From positions 871,070-935,069 of the forward strand of contig NZ_JAPVBI010000003.1 in NCBI RefSeq assembly GCF_026967925.1: DNA of 64,000 nucleotides, written 5' to 3'. This DNA is from Modestobacter sp. VKM Ac-2985. Lineage in GTDB: Bacteria; Actinomycetota; Actinomycetes; Mycobacteriales; Geodermatophilaceae. The notes beneath the pieces are model-generated. The model saw only the letters and a program-made list of their open reading frames with translations. It had not been told where the DNA came from and made no database searches. Shown piece after piece: positions 35,583-43,914 of the stretch (its first letter is position 1; each line of letters begins with the position of its first letter). Both the position numbers and the translations under genes were made by a program.

Positions 35583-36677
35583 TCACCACCGGGCGTCGAG
35601 CGAGCCGGTCGCCTGCCGGATCAGCCGGCGCATCTCCGTCGGGCTCAGGCAGGCGTCCAGGGCCGAGCGCAGCAGCCCGGCGAAGGTGTAGCTCGGCTCG
35701 CTGTGCAGGGCTCGTTCCAGGGCGACGTTGGCCAGCGCCCCGTCCCCGCGCACCCACGCGCTGACCGCCAGCAGGGTCGCCGGCGCCGCGTCCAGCGGCG
35801 CCGGTGACCGACGGGTCAACTCGGTCCACACCACCTCGGCGGCGGCTGCCGACTCCCCCAGCGCGAGGGTGAGGGCCCGGTCCCGCAGGTCGTGGTCGCG
35901 CAGGCCCCACGCCAACCGGGCCACCTCCCGATCGGACAGCCGCCCACCCCCGGCCTCGGGGCCGGTGGCCTCGACCGCCGCCCGCACCGCCGCCCAGCCC
36001 TCCTCGACCAGGACGTCCCAGCCCAGCTCCGCCGTGCGCCGGGCCAGCGCGTCGCCCACCTCGTCGCAGGCCCGGGCCATCGCCTCCGCCGCCAGGAAGC
36101 CGACCGGTGCGATCCGCCGGGCCAGCGCGGCGCGCTCGTCCTCCACCACCTGCCCGTCGACCACGCTCGCCGCAGCCAGCTCACTCGTCCCGGCCGGCAA
36201 CGGGGTGCCCGCCTCCGGTGCGCAGCACGCGGCAGTGCAGTCGTAGGACCACCAGCGGTCCCGGCGGACCAGGAGCGCCTCCCGGAGGGGTACCCCCACG
36301 GCGTCCAGCGCGAGCACCACCTCGTGCGTGAGGTCCCGGTGGGCCAGGTCCAGCTGCGCGGCGTCCAGGGGCGGGGTGTCGGGTGCGCCGATCGGCACGG
36401 CGGGCTCGTCCGCGGCCTCGGAGACGACCACCAGCAACGCCGCCTCCGGCCCGTCGGTGAGCAGCGAGCGCACCAGGCCGGAGACGACCTGCCTGCGGTG
36501 CTCGGGCGCCGGCAGGTCGACGCGGGCGGTGAGCCCCAGTCGCCTGCCCCGCGGCCCGCGCAGGCTCACCAGGACCAGCGACTCACGCGGCCGGAAGCCG
36601 AGCAGGTGCGGCAGCGCCGCGACCACCTCCCCGGGCTCGGAGAGGCGGACGGTCAGGGGCTGCTGTTGGTCGGCCAT
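35583..36677 (-). CDS. DUF4192 protein
   Basis: A 364-residue actinobacterial DUF4192 protein. The family opening VRLSEPGEVVAALPHLLGFRPRESLVLVSL is clear, followed by RWWSYDCTAACCAPEAGTPLP with its Cys cluster near 142 and by a helical C-terminal half ending in LSPTEMRRLIRQATGSLDARW. Function unknown; cytoplasmic. Convergent with the S9 peptidase, 23 bases between stops. The ATG at 36677 lacks a strong ribosome binding site. Confidence 0.87.
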   Translation of the reverse strand: MADQQQPLTVRLSEPGEVVAALPHLLGFRPRESLVLVSLRGPRGRRLGLTARVDLPAPEHRRQVVSGLVRSLLTDGPEAALLVVVSEAADEPAVPIGAPDTPPLDAAQLDLAHRDLTHEVVLALDAVGVPLREALLVRRDRWWSYDCTAACCAPEAGTPLPAGTSELAAASVVDGQVVEDERAALARRIAPVGFLAAEAMARACDEVGDALARRTAELGWDVLVEEGWAAVRAAVEATGPEAGGGRLSDREVARLAWGLRDHDLRDRALTLALGESAAAAEVVWTELTRRSPAPLDAAPATLLAVSAWVRGDGALANVALERALHSEPSYTFAGLLRSALDACLSPTEMRRLIRQATGSLDARW

Positions 36678-36829
36678 GGGCTCGACCCTGGGGGGCCCGG
36701 CCCCGGTCGAGAGCCGCGGGACCGAGGTTGTGGACGACGGTGGTCGCTGTGGACGGCGACCGGCCGGACGTGCACCCTCCGCGGCACCCTCCGGGCATGC
36801 AGCGCACCCGGATGGCTCGCCCGCAGGGC

Positions 36830-37123
36830 TCAGACCTCGTACTGGACCGCCGACCGGCTGGCCAGGTTCGGCCTCACGTGCTCGGCGATGACCGCGAGGT
36901 GCCGGGGGTCGGCGGCGTACGCGCGGAACGCCTCCACGTCGGGGAAGTCGGCCACCAGGGCGGCGTGGGCGTTGCCATCGACCAGCCCGGCGTCCGGGCC
37001 CACGGCGAACGACGTCATGCCGCCGACCTCCTGCGGCAGGCGACGCAGGGCGGCCAGGGTCGCCTCCCGGGTCTGCGGAGAGGTGTCCTCGGTCCAGGTG
37101 AACAGCACGACGTGGCGCAGCAT
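36830..37123 (-). CDS. Dabb (stress-responsive A/B barrel) protein
   Basis: A 97-residue dimeric alpha-beta barrel protein. MLRHVVLFTWTEDTSPQTREATLAALRRLP, AVGPDAGLVDGNAHAALVADFPDVEAFRAYAADPRH and the final VRPNLASRSAVQYEV match the Dabb pattern. Some relatives are enzymes on small aromatic or aldehyde substrates; the function here is unknown. It is divergent from the glycosyltransferase operon. Confidence 0.88.
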   Translation of the reverse strand: MLRHVVLFTWTEDTSPQTREATLAALRRLPQEVGGMTSFAVGPDAGLVDGNAHAALVADFPDVEAFRAYAADPRHLAVIAEHVRPNLASRSAVQYEV

Positions 37124-37175
37124 GAGCGCACCCTGCCAGGCTGGTCCGGGCAGCGGCCAGCCCAGGGGCCCTCGT

Positions 37176-37181
37176 TAGAGT
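37176..37181 (+). promoter_or_regulatory. -10 box for a leaderless transcript
   Basis: TAGAGT lies exactly six bases before the ATG at 37188 and no ribosome binding site is present, so transcription of the glycosyltransferase operon probably starts at the start codon. Confidence 0.5.
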
Positions 37182-37187
37182 CCGGTC

Positions 37188-38459
37188 ATGGGACGGTCGT
37201 TGCGGGTTGCACTGCTGTCCTACCGCAGCAAGCCGCACAGCGGCGGCCAGGGCGTCTACGTCCGGGCCCTGTCCCGGGAGCTGCACGAGCTCGGGCACCG
37301 GGTCGAGGTGCTCAGCGGGCAGCCCTATCCCGAGCTGACCGACGGCGTGCCGCTGACCCGGGTGCCCAGCCTGGACCTCTACCGGGAACCCGACCCCTTC
37401 CGGACGCCCCGGCCCAGCGAGTTCACCAGCCCGATCGACGTGGCCGAGTGGCTGGCCATGTGCACCGCGGGCTTCCCCGAGCCGCTGACCTTCAGCCTGC
37501 GTGCCGCGCGGCTCCTGGGACGCCGCGCCACGGAGTTCGACCTGGTGCACGACAACCAGTCGCTGGGCTACGGGCTGCTCCAGCTGCGCCGCCGGGGGCT
37601 GCCCACCGTCGCCACGGTGCACCACCCGGTCGCCATCGACCGCGACCTCGAGCTCGCCGCGGCGACCGGGCTGCGCCGCCGGCTGACGCTGCGTCGCTGG
37701 TACGGCTTCACCAGCATGCAGGCCCGGGTCGCGCAGCGGCTCGACGGCCTGACCACGGTCTCCGACAGCTCCCGCCGGGACATCACCCGGCACATGGGCG
37801 TCCCGGCTGCCGGCGTCGAGGTCATCCCGGTCGGCATCGACCCGGAGGTGTTCCGGCCGCCGGCGGAGCCGACCGCCCGGGAGACGGCCCGGATCGTGGT
37901 GACGACCAGCGCCGACGTCCCGCTGAAGGGCCTGGTCCACCTGCTGGAGGCGCTGGCCAAGCTCCGCACGGAACAGGACGTGCGGCTCACCGTGGTGGGC
38001 ACGGCCCGGCCCGGGGGTCCCGCGGCCGAGGCGATGGACCGGCTGAGCCTGGCCGACGCCGTCCACTTCACCGGCTCGATCCCGACCGAGGAGCTGGTCA
38101 GGCTGCTGCAGACCGCCACCGTGGTCGCCGTCCCGTCGCTGTACGAGGGGTTCTCGCTCCCGGCGGTGGAGGCGATGGCCTGCGGCACGCCGCTGGTCAC
38201 GACCGACGCGGGTGCGCTGCCGGAGGTCGTCGGCTCGCACGCCGGGGTGCAGGTGCCCGCGGGAGACGTCGGCCGCCTGGCCGAGGCGCTGCGGCTGGTC
38301 CTGGACCACCCGTCGCTGCGGGACCAGCTGGGCCGGGCGGGGCGGGCCCGGGTGCTCGGCTCCTACACCTGGCGACGCACCGCCGAGCGCACGGCCGAGT
38401 GGTACGGCGAGGTGCTGGACCGACGGGCGGCCACCGACAAGGGGAGCGGCCGGTGCTGA
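37188..38459 (+). CDS. GT4-family glycosyltransferase
   Basis: A 423-residue GT-B enzyme. The N-terminal domain opens VALLSYRSKPHSGGQGVYVRALSRELHELGHRVEVLSG, the acceptor side; the C-terminal donor domain has PVGIDPEVFRPP, TSADVPLKGLVHLLEAL, the motif VPSLYEGFSLPAVEAMACGTPLVTTDAGALPEVV with the retaining EX7E pattern, and VPAGDVGRLAEAL. It transfers a sugar from an NDP-sugar at the cytoplasmic side of the membrane. It is the first gene of a five-gene operon; its stop overlaps the methyltransferase start by seven bases. Confidence 0.92.
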   Translation: MGRSLRVALLSYRSKPHSGGQGVYVRALSRELHELGHRVEVLSGQPYPELTDGVPLTRVPSLDLYREPDPFRTPRPSEFTSPIDVAEWLAMCTAGFPEPLTFSLRAARLLGRRATEFDLVHDNQSLGYGLLQLRRRGLPTVATVHHPVAIDRDLELAAATGLRRRLTLRRWYGFTSMQARVAQRLDGLTTVSDSSRRDITRHMGVPAAGVEVIPVGIDPEVFRPPAEPTARETARIVVTTSADVPLKGLVHLLEALAKLRTEQDVRLTVVGTARPGGPAAEAMDRLSLADAVHFTGSIPTEELVRLLQTATVVAVPSLYEGFSLPAVEAMACGTPLVTTDAGALPEVVGSHAGVQVPAGDVGRLAEALRLVLDHPSLRDQLGRAGRARVLGSYTWRRTAERTAEWYGEVLDRRAATDKGSGRC

Positions 38460-39211
38460 CGGTCGACTACGACCTGCTCGACGTCCGGCCGGGCATGCGG
38501 GTCCTGGACCTGGGGTGCGGCGAGGGCCGGCACGCGTTCGAGGCCTACCGGCGAGGGGCCTCGGTGCTCGCGGTCGACTGGGGGCAGCAGGAGGTGGCCA
38601 CCACCGCCGAGTGGCTGGGTGCGATCGCCGCCGCCGGCGAGGCACCGGCGGGTGCGTCGGCCGGTGTGGCCCGCGGTGACCTCCGTGCCCTGCCGGTGCC
38701 CGATGCGAGCGTCGACCGCGTGATCGCCTCCGAGGTGCTCGAGCACATCGTCGACGACCGCACCGCCCTGGCCGAGATCGCCCGGGTGCTCAAGCCCGGC
38801 GGTCGGGTGGCGGTCAGCGTGCCCCGGTACGGCCCCGAGCGGATCTGCTGGGCGCTCTCGGACAGCTATCACGCCAACGAGGGCGGTCACATCCGCATCT
38901 ACCGGGGTGACCAGCTGTGGGAACGGCTCGCCGCGGCCGGGCTGCGACCGACCGACACCCACCACGCCCACGCCCTGCACGCCCCGTTCTGGTGGCTCAA
39001 GTGCGCGGTCGGCGTCGACCGGGACACCGCGCTCGTCCGCGCCTACCACCGGCTGCTCGTCTGGGACCTGGTGCACCGCCCGTGGCTGACCCGCACCGCC
39101 GAGCGGCTGCTGGACCCCCTGCTCGGCAAGAGCCTGGTCCTCTACGCCGACAAGCCGGCGCCCACCGCCGGTGGGACGGCCGCCGCCGACGGGGCGCTCG
39201 CGAGTGCCTGA
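38453..39211 (+). CDS. Class I SAM-dependent methyltransferase of the glycosyltransferase operon
   Basis: A 252-residue methyltransferase. MRVLDLGCGEGRHAFEAYRRGASVLAVDWGQQEV holds the SAM motifs, then VPDASVDRVIASEVLEHIVDDRTALAEIARVLKPGGRVAVSVP, all in the Methyltransf_11 arrangement. The C-terminal third (ALHAPFWWLKCAVGVDRDTALVRAYHRLLVWDL) is helical and aromatic-rich, which suggests a hydrophobic or lipid-linked substrate. The GTG start lies within the end of the GT4 gene, with GGGGAGC before it; its stop overlaps the next start. Confidence 0.88.
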   Translation: MLTVDYDLLDVRPGMRVLDLGCGEGRHAFEAYRRGASVLAVDWGQQEVATTAEWLGAIAAAGEAPAGASAGVARGDLRALPVPDASVDRVIASEVLEHIVDDRTALAEIARVLKPGGRVAVSVPRYGPERICWALSDSYHANEGGHIRIYRGDQLWERLAAAGLRPTDTHHAHALHAPFWWLKCAVGVDRDTALVRAYHRLLVWDLVHRPWLTRTAERLLDPLLGKSLVLYADKPAPTAGGTAAADGALASA

Positions 39212-40262
39212 GTCCGCACTGGCGCTGCCCGAGGTCCCCGGCGTGCTCACCGCCGACCAGCTGCGCCAGACCGTCGCGGCGATCGCCGCCGAGCAGTCCG
39301 CCGACGGCGCCCTGCCCTGGTTCCGCGGTGGCCAGCTGGACGCCTGGGACTCGGTCGAGGCGGCGATGGCGCTGGACGTCGGCGGGGAGCACGACCGCGC
39401 GGTCGCCGCCTACGCCTGGCTGGCCGGGCGGCAGCGCACCGACGGCTCCTGGGCCGTGGAGTACCGGGACGGCGCCGCCACGGCCCCGGGGACGGAGAGC
39501 AACCACGCCGGCTACCTCGCGGTGGGCGTCTGGCACAGCTGGCTGAGCACCGGCGACGCCGGGCTGGTCGACCGGCTGTGGCCCACCGTGCGCCGGGCGC
39601 TGGACCTCGTGACGACGATGCAGCTGGCCGGCGGGGCGATCGGCTGGGCGCTGCGTCCGGACGGCACGCCCGACGACACAGCGCTGGTCACCGGGAACGC
39701 GAGCCTGTTCCAGGCGCTGCGTGCCGGGATCGCCCTGGCCGACCTGGTCGGTTCGGCCCAGCCGGACTGGGAGCTGGCCGCCGCCGATCTCGGCCGGGCG
39801 CTGCGCGACCGGCCCGAGGCCTTCGCGGACCGGTCGCGGTACTCGATGGACTGGTACTACCCGGTGCTGGCCGGTGCGCTCACCGGTGCGGCGGCCGAGG
39901 TGCGACTGGCCGCAGGCTGGGACACCTTCGTCGTCCCCGGGCTGGGGGTGCGGTGCGTCGCCGACCGGCCGTGGGTGACCGGCGCGGAGACCTGCGAGCT
40001 GGCGCTGGCGCTCGCCGCGGCCGGCCGGCCGGATGACGCGATCGAGCAGCTGGCCGCCATGCAGCACCTACGGGCCGAGGACGGCTCGTACTGGACCGGC
40101 CTGGTGTACGCCGACGACGCCCGCTGGCCGGTCGAGCGAACCACCTGGACGGCGGCGGCCGTGGTGCTGGCTGCGGACGCCGTCGCCGGCACCGGCCCGG
40201 CCGCCGCGCTGTTCGCCGACCCGGCTGCGCTGGACCGGTCCGTGACGGAGGCGCTGGGTTGA
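39204..40262 (+). CDS. Terpene-cyclase/prenyltransferase-fold protein
   Basis: A 352-residue alpha/alpha-barrel protein. Repeats such as IAAEQSADGALPWFRGGQLDAWDSVEAAMAL, LAGRQRTDGSWAVEY and MQHLRAEDGSYWTGL are QW-like repeats of the squalene-cyclase/prenyltransferase superfamily. The DxDD or DCTAE motifs of true triterpene cyclases are not seen, so an alternative role (binding a polyprenyl group, glycan processing or a different cyclisation) is likely. In this operon it is the least understood member. The GTG at 39204 overlaps the methyltransferase stop by eight bases. Confidence 0.75.
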   Translation: MPESALALPEVPGVLTADQLRQTVAAIAAEQSADGALPWFRGGQLDAWDSVEAAMALDVGGEHDRAVAAYAWLAGRQRTDGSWAVEYRDGAATAPGTESNHAGYLAVGVWHSWLSTGDAGLVDRLWPTVRRALDLVTTMQLAGGAIGWALRPDGTPDDTALVTGNASLFQALRAGIALADLVGSAQPDWELAAADLGRALRDRPEAFADRSRYSMDWYYPVLAGALTGAAAEVRLAAGWDTFVVPGLGVRCVADRPWVTGAETCELALALAAAGRPDDAIEQLAAMQHLRAEDGSYWTGLVYADDARWPVERTTWTAAAVVLAADAVAGTGPAAALFADPAALDRSVTEALG

Positions 40263-41149
40263 CGCCCCGCCCGGTCGGGCACGATCACCGGGTGCCCACA
40301 GACCTCAGCAGCGATGCCTCCGCGGTGACCTGCGTGGTGGCCAGCCGCAACCGCCGCGACGACCTGCTGGCCAGCCTCCCCCGACACGAGGCCCCGGTGG
40401 TGCTGGTCGACAACGCCTCCACCGACGACACGGTGGCCGCGGTCCGGGCCGCCCACCCGGAGGTCACCGTCGTCGCCCTGGACCGCAACACCGGCGCCGT
40501 CGCCCGCACCGTCGGCGTCGCCCGCGCGGGCACGCCGTTCGTGGCGTTCACCGACGACGACTCCTGGTGGGCGCCGGGCGACCTGGCGCGCGGGGTGGAG
40601 ATCATGCGTGCGCACCCGCGGCTGGGGCTGCTGGCCGCCCGGATCCTGGTGGGCTCCGCCGAGGAGCTCGACCCCGTCTGCACCGAGATGGCCGACAGCC
40701 CGCTGGGCACCGAGCCCGACCTGCCGGGCCCGTCGCTGCTCGGGTTCGTCGCCTGCGCCGCGCTGGTGCGCACCGAGGCGTTCACCGCCGTCGGCGGCTT
40801 CGACCGGGTCGTGCGCTTCCCCGGCGAGGAGGAGCGGCTGGCCCTGGACCTGGCGGCGGCCGGCTGGGGCCTGGCCTACGTCGACGAGGTCACCGTGCAC
40901 CACCACCCCTCCCCCCACCGGGAGCCCAGCAGCGCCCGGCAGGCGGGCATCTGGCGCAGTCGCGTGCTCACCGCGCTGATGCGCTACCCGCTGCGCGACG
41001 TCGCCGGCCAGCTGGTCCGGGTCGTGCGCGCCGGGCGCCCGGGCTGGCGCGGGCTCGCCGGGGCGGTCCCCCGGGTCCCCGCCGCCCTGCGGAACCGGCG
41101 CGTGCTCCCCCGGCACGTGATGGCCGGGGTCCGGGAGCTCGCGGCATGA
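40259..41149 (+). CDS. GT2-family glycosyltransferase (first of a tandem pair)
   Basis: A 296-residue inverting GT-A enzyme. SAVTCVVASRNRRDDLLASL, VLVDNASTDDTVAAVR and TPFVAFTDDDSWWAPGDL (the DDD metal/nucleotide motif) lie in the first 100 residues; VGGFDRVVRFPGEEERLALDLAAAGW carries the acceptor-side acidic motif. Translation probably begins at a TTG: GGAGG lies seven bases before it and it overlaps the previous stop (TTGA). A GTG at 40292 is the alternative. Similar in length and motifs to the next gene, from which it must have arisen by duplication or vice versa. Confidence 0.87.
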   Translation: MTPRPVGHDHRVPTDLSSDASAVTCVVASRNRRDDLLASLPRHEAPVVLVDNASTDDTVAAVRAAHPEVTVVALDRNTGAVARTVGVARAGTPFVAFTDDDSWWAPGDLARGVEIMRAHPRLGLLAARILVGSAEELDPVCTEMADSPLGTEPDLPGPSLLGFVACAALVRTEAFTAVGGFDRVVRFPGEEERLALDLAAAGWGLAYVDEVTVHHHPSPHREPSSARQAGIWRSRVLTALMRYPLRDVAGQLVRVVRAGRPGWRGLAGAVPRVPAALRNRRVLPRHVMAGVRELAA

Positions 41150-42072
41150 CGAGCGGATCTGCTGCCGGAGCCGGTGGTCCCGACCCCCGCGTCGCCGTCG
41201 TCGTCATCACCCACGACCGCCGGGACGAGCTGCTGCTGGCGCTGTCCCGGCTGCGGGAGCTGCCCGAGCAGCCGCGGGTGGTCGTCGTGGACAACGGCTC
41301 GGCCGACGGCACCGCCGAGGCGGTCCGCACCCGGCACCCGTGGGTCGACCTGATCGCCAGCCCGGAGAACCTGGGCGCGGTCGGCCGCAACCTGGGCGTG
41401 GCCCGGCTGGACACCCCCTACGTCGCCTTCTGCGACGACGACACCTGGTGGGACCCGGGTTCACTGCGCACCGCCGCCGACGCGCTCGACGCCCACCCCC
41501 GGCTGGCCGTCGTCACCGCCCGGATCCTGGTCGAGCCCGGCGGCGTCGAGGACCCGATCGTCGCCGAGCTGCGTGACTCCCCGGTCGTCGGCGCCGACTG
41601 GCTGCCCGGGCCGGCGCTGGGCAGCTTCCTGGCCGGTGCCAGCGTGCTGCGGCGGGAGGCGTTCACCGAGGTCGGCGGCTTCTCCGAGCGGCTGTGGCTG
41701 GGTGGGGAGGAGGAGCTGATGGCCGGCGACCTGGCCGCGGCCGGCTGGGAGCTCTGCTACCTGCCCACGATCAGCATCCACCACCAGGCCAGCACGGCCC
41801 GGGACCCGCACAAGCGGAGGCAGGACGGCATCCGCAACACCTTGTGGACGACGTGGCTGCGCCGCCCCCTCCGGCCCGCGCTGCGACGCACCGTGCACCT
41901 GCTGCGCACCGTCCCGCGCGATCGGGTCACCGCCCGGGGGCTGCTCGCCGCCGCCCGCGGGCTGCCCTGGGTGCTGCGCGAGCGACGGGTGCTCCCCCCG
42001 CACGCGGAGGCGCGGTTCGCCGCCCTGGAGCGCGCCCAGCGCAGCTCCACCGCCCGCCGCTACGTGAGCTGA
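41146..42072 (+). CDS. GT2-family glycosyltransferase (second of a tandem pair)
   Basis: A 308-residue inverting GT-A enzyme, paralogous to the gene before it. Motifs in order: VAVVVITHDRRDELLLALSRL, VVVVDNGSADGTAEAVRTRHP, ENLGAVGRNLGVARLDTPYVAFCDDDTWWDPGSL, VGGFSERLWLGGEEELMAGDLAAAGWELCYLP. A C-terminal basic tail (RRPLRPALRRTVHLLRTVPRD) may touch the membrane. The ATG overlaps the previous stop (ATGA). Last gene of the operon; convergent with the TPM gene, 16 bases between stops. Confidence 0.9.
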   Translation: MTSGSAAGAGGPDPRVAVVVITHDRRDELLLALSRLRELPEQPRVVVVDNGSADGTAEAVRTRHPWVDLIASPENLGAVGRNLGVARLDTPYVAFCDDDTWWDPGSLRTAADALDAHPRLAVVTARILVEPGGVEDPIVAELRDSPVVGADWLPGPALGSFLAGASVLRREAFTEVGGFSERLWLGGEEELMAGDLAAAGWELCYLPTISIHHQASTARDPHKRRQDGIRNTLWTTWLRRPLRPALRRTVHLLRTVPRDRVTARGLLAAARGLPWVLRERRVLPPHAEARFAALERAQRSSTARRYVS

Positions 42073-42088
42073 GCGACGACCCGACCGG

Positions 42089-42697
42089 TCAGCGCTGCCG
42101 GGCCGGTGTGGCGTCGGACTCCTGGTCCTCCGGGGAGCCGCGCCGGGAGACGAGGTAGAAGGCGGTCAGCACGCCGACGAGGACGACCACGACCACGGCC
42201 GTCCTCGTCGACGACCACGACGGCATGGCCGGGTCGACGACATCGGTGGACTGGAGGCCGTCGGCCAGCGCCACCACCGCGCCGGACCAGTCCCCCTCGA
42301 CGATCGCCGGTTCCACGTCCTCGCTCATCAGGGTCCGGACAGCGTCCGGCTGCAGCGTCGACTCGTCCCCGACCCACCACTCGTACTCGGCTGCGTCCGT
42401 CGCGACGGCCAGCAGCACCTCCTCGGCCCCGAGCTCGGACTCCGTCGCGGTCAGCTCGGCCCAGTCGGCGTCGTCCTCCTCGCCGTCGAAGGAGGGGACG
42501 AAGACGGTGGACAGGACGATGCCGGTCTGGGACCGCAGTTCGGCCACGGCGTCCTCGGCCGCGGCTGCGCCCGCCCCGAGCACACCGGCCTCGTCGGTGA
42601 TCGGCGCGTCGACGGCGACCGGCTGCTCCGCCATCGCGATCCCGGTGGGCAGCGCCCCGGTGATCAGGAGGGCCAACAAGGCGATTCGCCTGCGCAC
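42089..42697 (-). CDS. TPM-domain (YgcG-like) exported membrane protein
   Basis: A 202-residue protein with a signal peptide (cleavage after about GIAMAEQ), a TPM domain (VDAPITDEAGVLGAGAAAAEDAVAELRSQTGIVLSTVFV, later LLAVATDAAEYEWWVGDEST) facing outside, one membrane helix near 165-185 (TAVVVVVLVGVLTAFYLV) and a short acidic tail. TPM domains are linked to photosystem repair in plants and to unknown envelope roles in bacteria. The GTG at 42697 is chosen for AGAGGAA six bases upstream. Confidence 0.75.
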   Translation of the reverse strand: MRRRIALLALLITGALPTGIAMAEQPVAVDAPITDEAGVLGAGAAAAEDAVAELRSQTGIVLSTVFVPSFDGEEDDADWAELTATESELGAEEVLLAVATDAAEYEWWVGDESTLQPDAVRTLMSEDVEPAIVEGDWSGAVVALADGLQSTDVVDPAMPSWSSTRTAVVVVVLVGVLTAFYLVSRRGSPEDQESDATPARQR

Positions 42698-42712
42698 ACA
42701 CACTTCCTCTGG

Positions 42713-42746
42713 GTAGATGACCGGACGTCGTAGATGACCGGACGTC
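42713..42746. repeat. 17-base tandem duplication upstream of the TPM gene
   Basis: GTAGATGACCGGACGTC is repeated exactly twice with no gap, ending 16 bases before the TPM start codon on the minus-strand side. Possibly a recent slippage duplication in the leader. Confidence 0.7.
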
Positions 42747-42869
42747 GTCGGTGGGGCGGCGGCTCGGGCGCGGCGCAGGCGCCGGGCGGCCGAACAGATC
42801 ACGGACCTCTGAACGATCATGTTGGCTCACGGACTGCGCCGCACCGGGAGACGGGCCATTCTGTCGACA

Positions 42870-42884
42870 CGCGGACTGTCCGCG
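42870..42884. promoter_or_regulatory. Perfect palindrome between TPM and PPTase genes
   Basis: CGCGGAC-t-GTCCGCG is a seven-base inverted repeat with a single central base in the AT-richer gap downstream of the PPTase gene. CTCAC-agatg-GTGAG (42903-42917) follows. They may be operators or a weak terminator for the PPTase gene. Confidence 0.4.
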
Positions 42885-42949
42885 CAATTGCGTCAGGGAC
42901 CACTCACAGATGGTGAGCGAAATGGTCGGAGAATTGTGTTCCTGTTCAC

Positions 42950-43669
42950 TCAGCGCCCGACCGGGGCTCCAGCGGCGGCCACGTCGGCCAGCGCGCGGAC
43001 GACAGGTGCAGCCGCACCGGCGACCGCGACCAGCACCTCTCGCGCCGGGTCGCACCAGTCGGTGAGGTACAGCCCGCGGTACCGGCTCACCGCCCGCCCG
43101 GCCCGGTCGCGGCGCTCGGTCAGCCGGGACAGGTCGACCCGTCCCATCCCGGCCAGCGTCGTCGTCCCGGTCTTCACCAGGCACTCCTTGCGCGCCCAGT
43201 GCCGGAGGGCGAGCAGCGGCGCGTCCACCGCCGACCGCACCTGTTGCTGCTCGGCCGGGGCCAGCCCGGGGAACCGTCCGGCTGCCTGACCCTCCGCCGG
43301 GAACTCCTCGACGTCCACGCCCACCGGGCGCCAGGCGGCGGCGGCGACCACCGCACCCCGACTGTGGGACCAGCTGACGTGCACGTCGGGGAGGTCGACC
43401 AGGGACGGGCGCCCGTGCCCCGCCGTCCTGCAGTCGGTGCACCACTGGTGCACCGCCAGGTCGGTGAGGGGCCGTCCGGTCAGCGCCGCAGCGCACCGGC
43501 GCACGAGCAGGTGCGCGGCGACGTAGGCGGCCCGGTCCGCGGGGTCCTGCAGCGCGGCGCTGCGCGCCCGTTCGGCCGCGCCGAGCAGGCCGACGTCGGC
43601 GCCGGCGAGCACCTCGTCCGGGCTGGCCACCACGACCAACGGCGCTCGACGCAGGCCCGTGCGCACCAT
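42950..43669 (-). CDS. 4'-phosphopantetheinyl transferase (Sfp type)
   Basis: A 239-residue enzyme that loads the phosphopantetheine arm of CoA on carrier proteins. The Sfp-type motifs are present: HVSWSHSRGAVVAAAAW near 98, PVGVDVEEF at 116-122 (Asp119 and Glu121 bind magnesium) and LRHWARKECLVKTG with the WxxKExxxK pattern (Trp158, Lys161, Glu162, Lys166). GGAGG precedes the ATG at 43669. It is divergent from the NRPS operon whose carrier domain needs exactly this modification, so it is the likely dedicated activator. Confidence 0.92.
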   Translation of the reverse strand: MVRTGLRRAPLVVVASPDEVLAGADVGLLGAAERARSAALQDPADRAAYVAAHLLVRRCAAALTGRPLTDLAVHQWCTDCRTAGHGRPSLVDLPDVHVSWSHSRGAVVAAAAWRPVGVDVEEFPAEGQAAGRFPGLAPAEQQQVRSAVDAPLLALRHWARKECLVKTGTTTLAGMGRVDLSRLTERRDRAGRAVSRYRGLYLTDWCDPAREVLVAVAGAAAPVVRALADVAAAGAPVGR

Positions 43670-43914
43670 CCCAGCCTCCGATCCCCCCGCCAGCGCTGCC
43701 CGCACAACCCCTCACTCACCGGAGTCGGTCGACCGCAAAAGGAATTTGTTTGCGCCTTCGCGTTTGAGCATTCCTCGACGGAGCGCATCTATTCGAACAC
43801 GTTGCGTGAAAGTTGAACAAAGAACTGTGAGTTCACCCAGAACGGGTGGCATGACCTCTTGTTTCTCCTTAGCGTCGGTCGTGATTCCGGATTGTCAACT
43901 GTGAGAGCGAGTTC
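43670..43914. promoter_or_regulatory. AT-rich divergent promoter region of PPTase and NRPS genes
   Basis: These 245 bases are clearly richer in A and T than the flanks, particularly 43735-43840. GAACT-gtg-AGTTC (43822-43834) is an inverted repeat within it. Both divergent promoters must lie here; no single -35/-10 pair is convincing enough to name. The NRPS ATG has only a modest GAGAG site. Confidence 0.5.

Noticed and set aside
32449-35910. A 1153-codon open frame on the minus strand opposite ideR and the S9 peptidase
   Set aside because: Crosses two well-supported genes and has no recognisable domain; typical of high-GC antisense frames.
39204-40262. True squalene-hopene or terpene cyclase
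   Set aside because: QW-like repeats are present, but no DxDD motif, the protein is only 352 residues, and there is no prenyl diphosphate synthase beside it.
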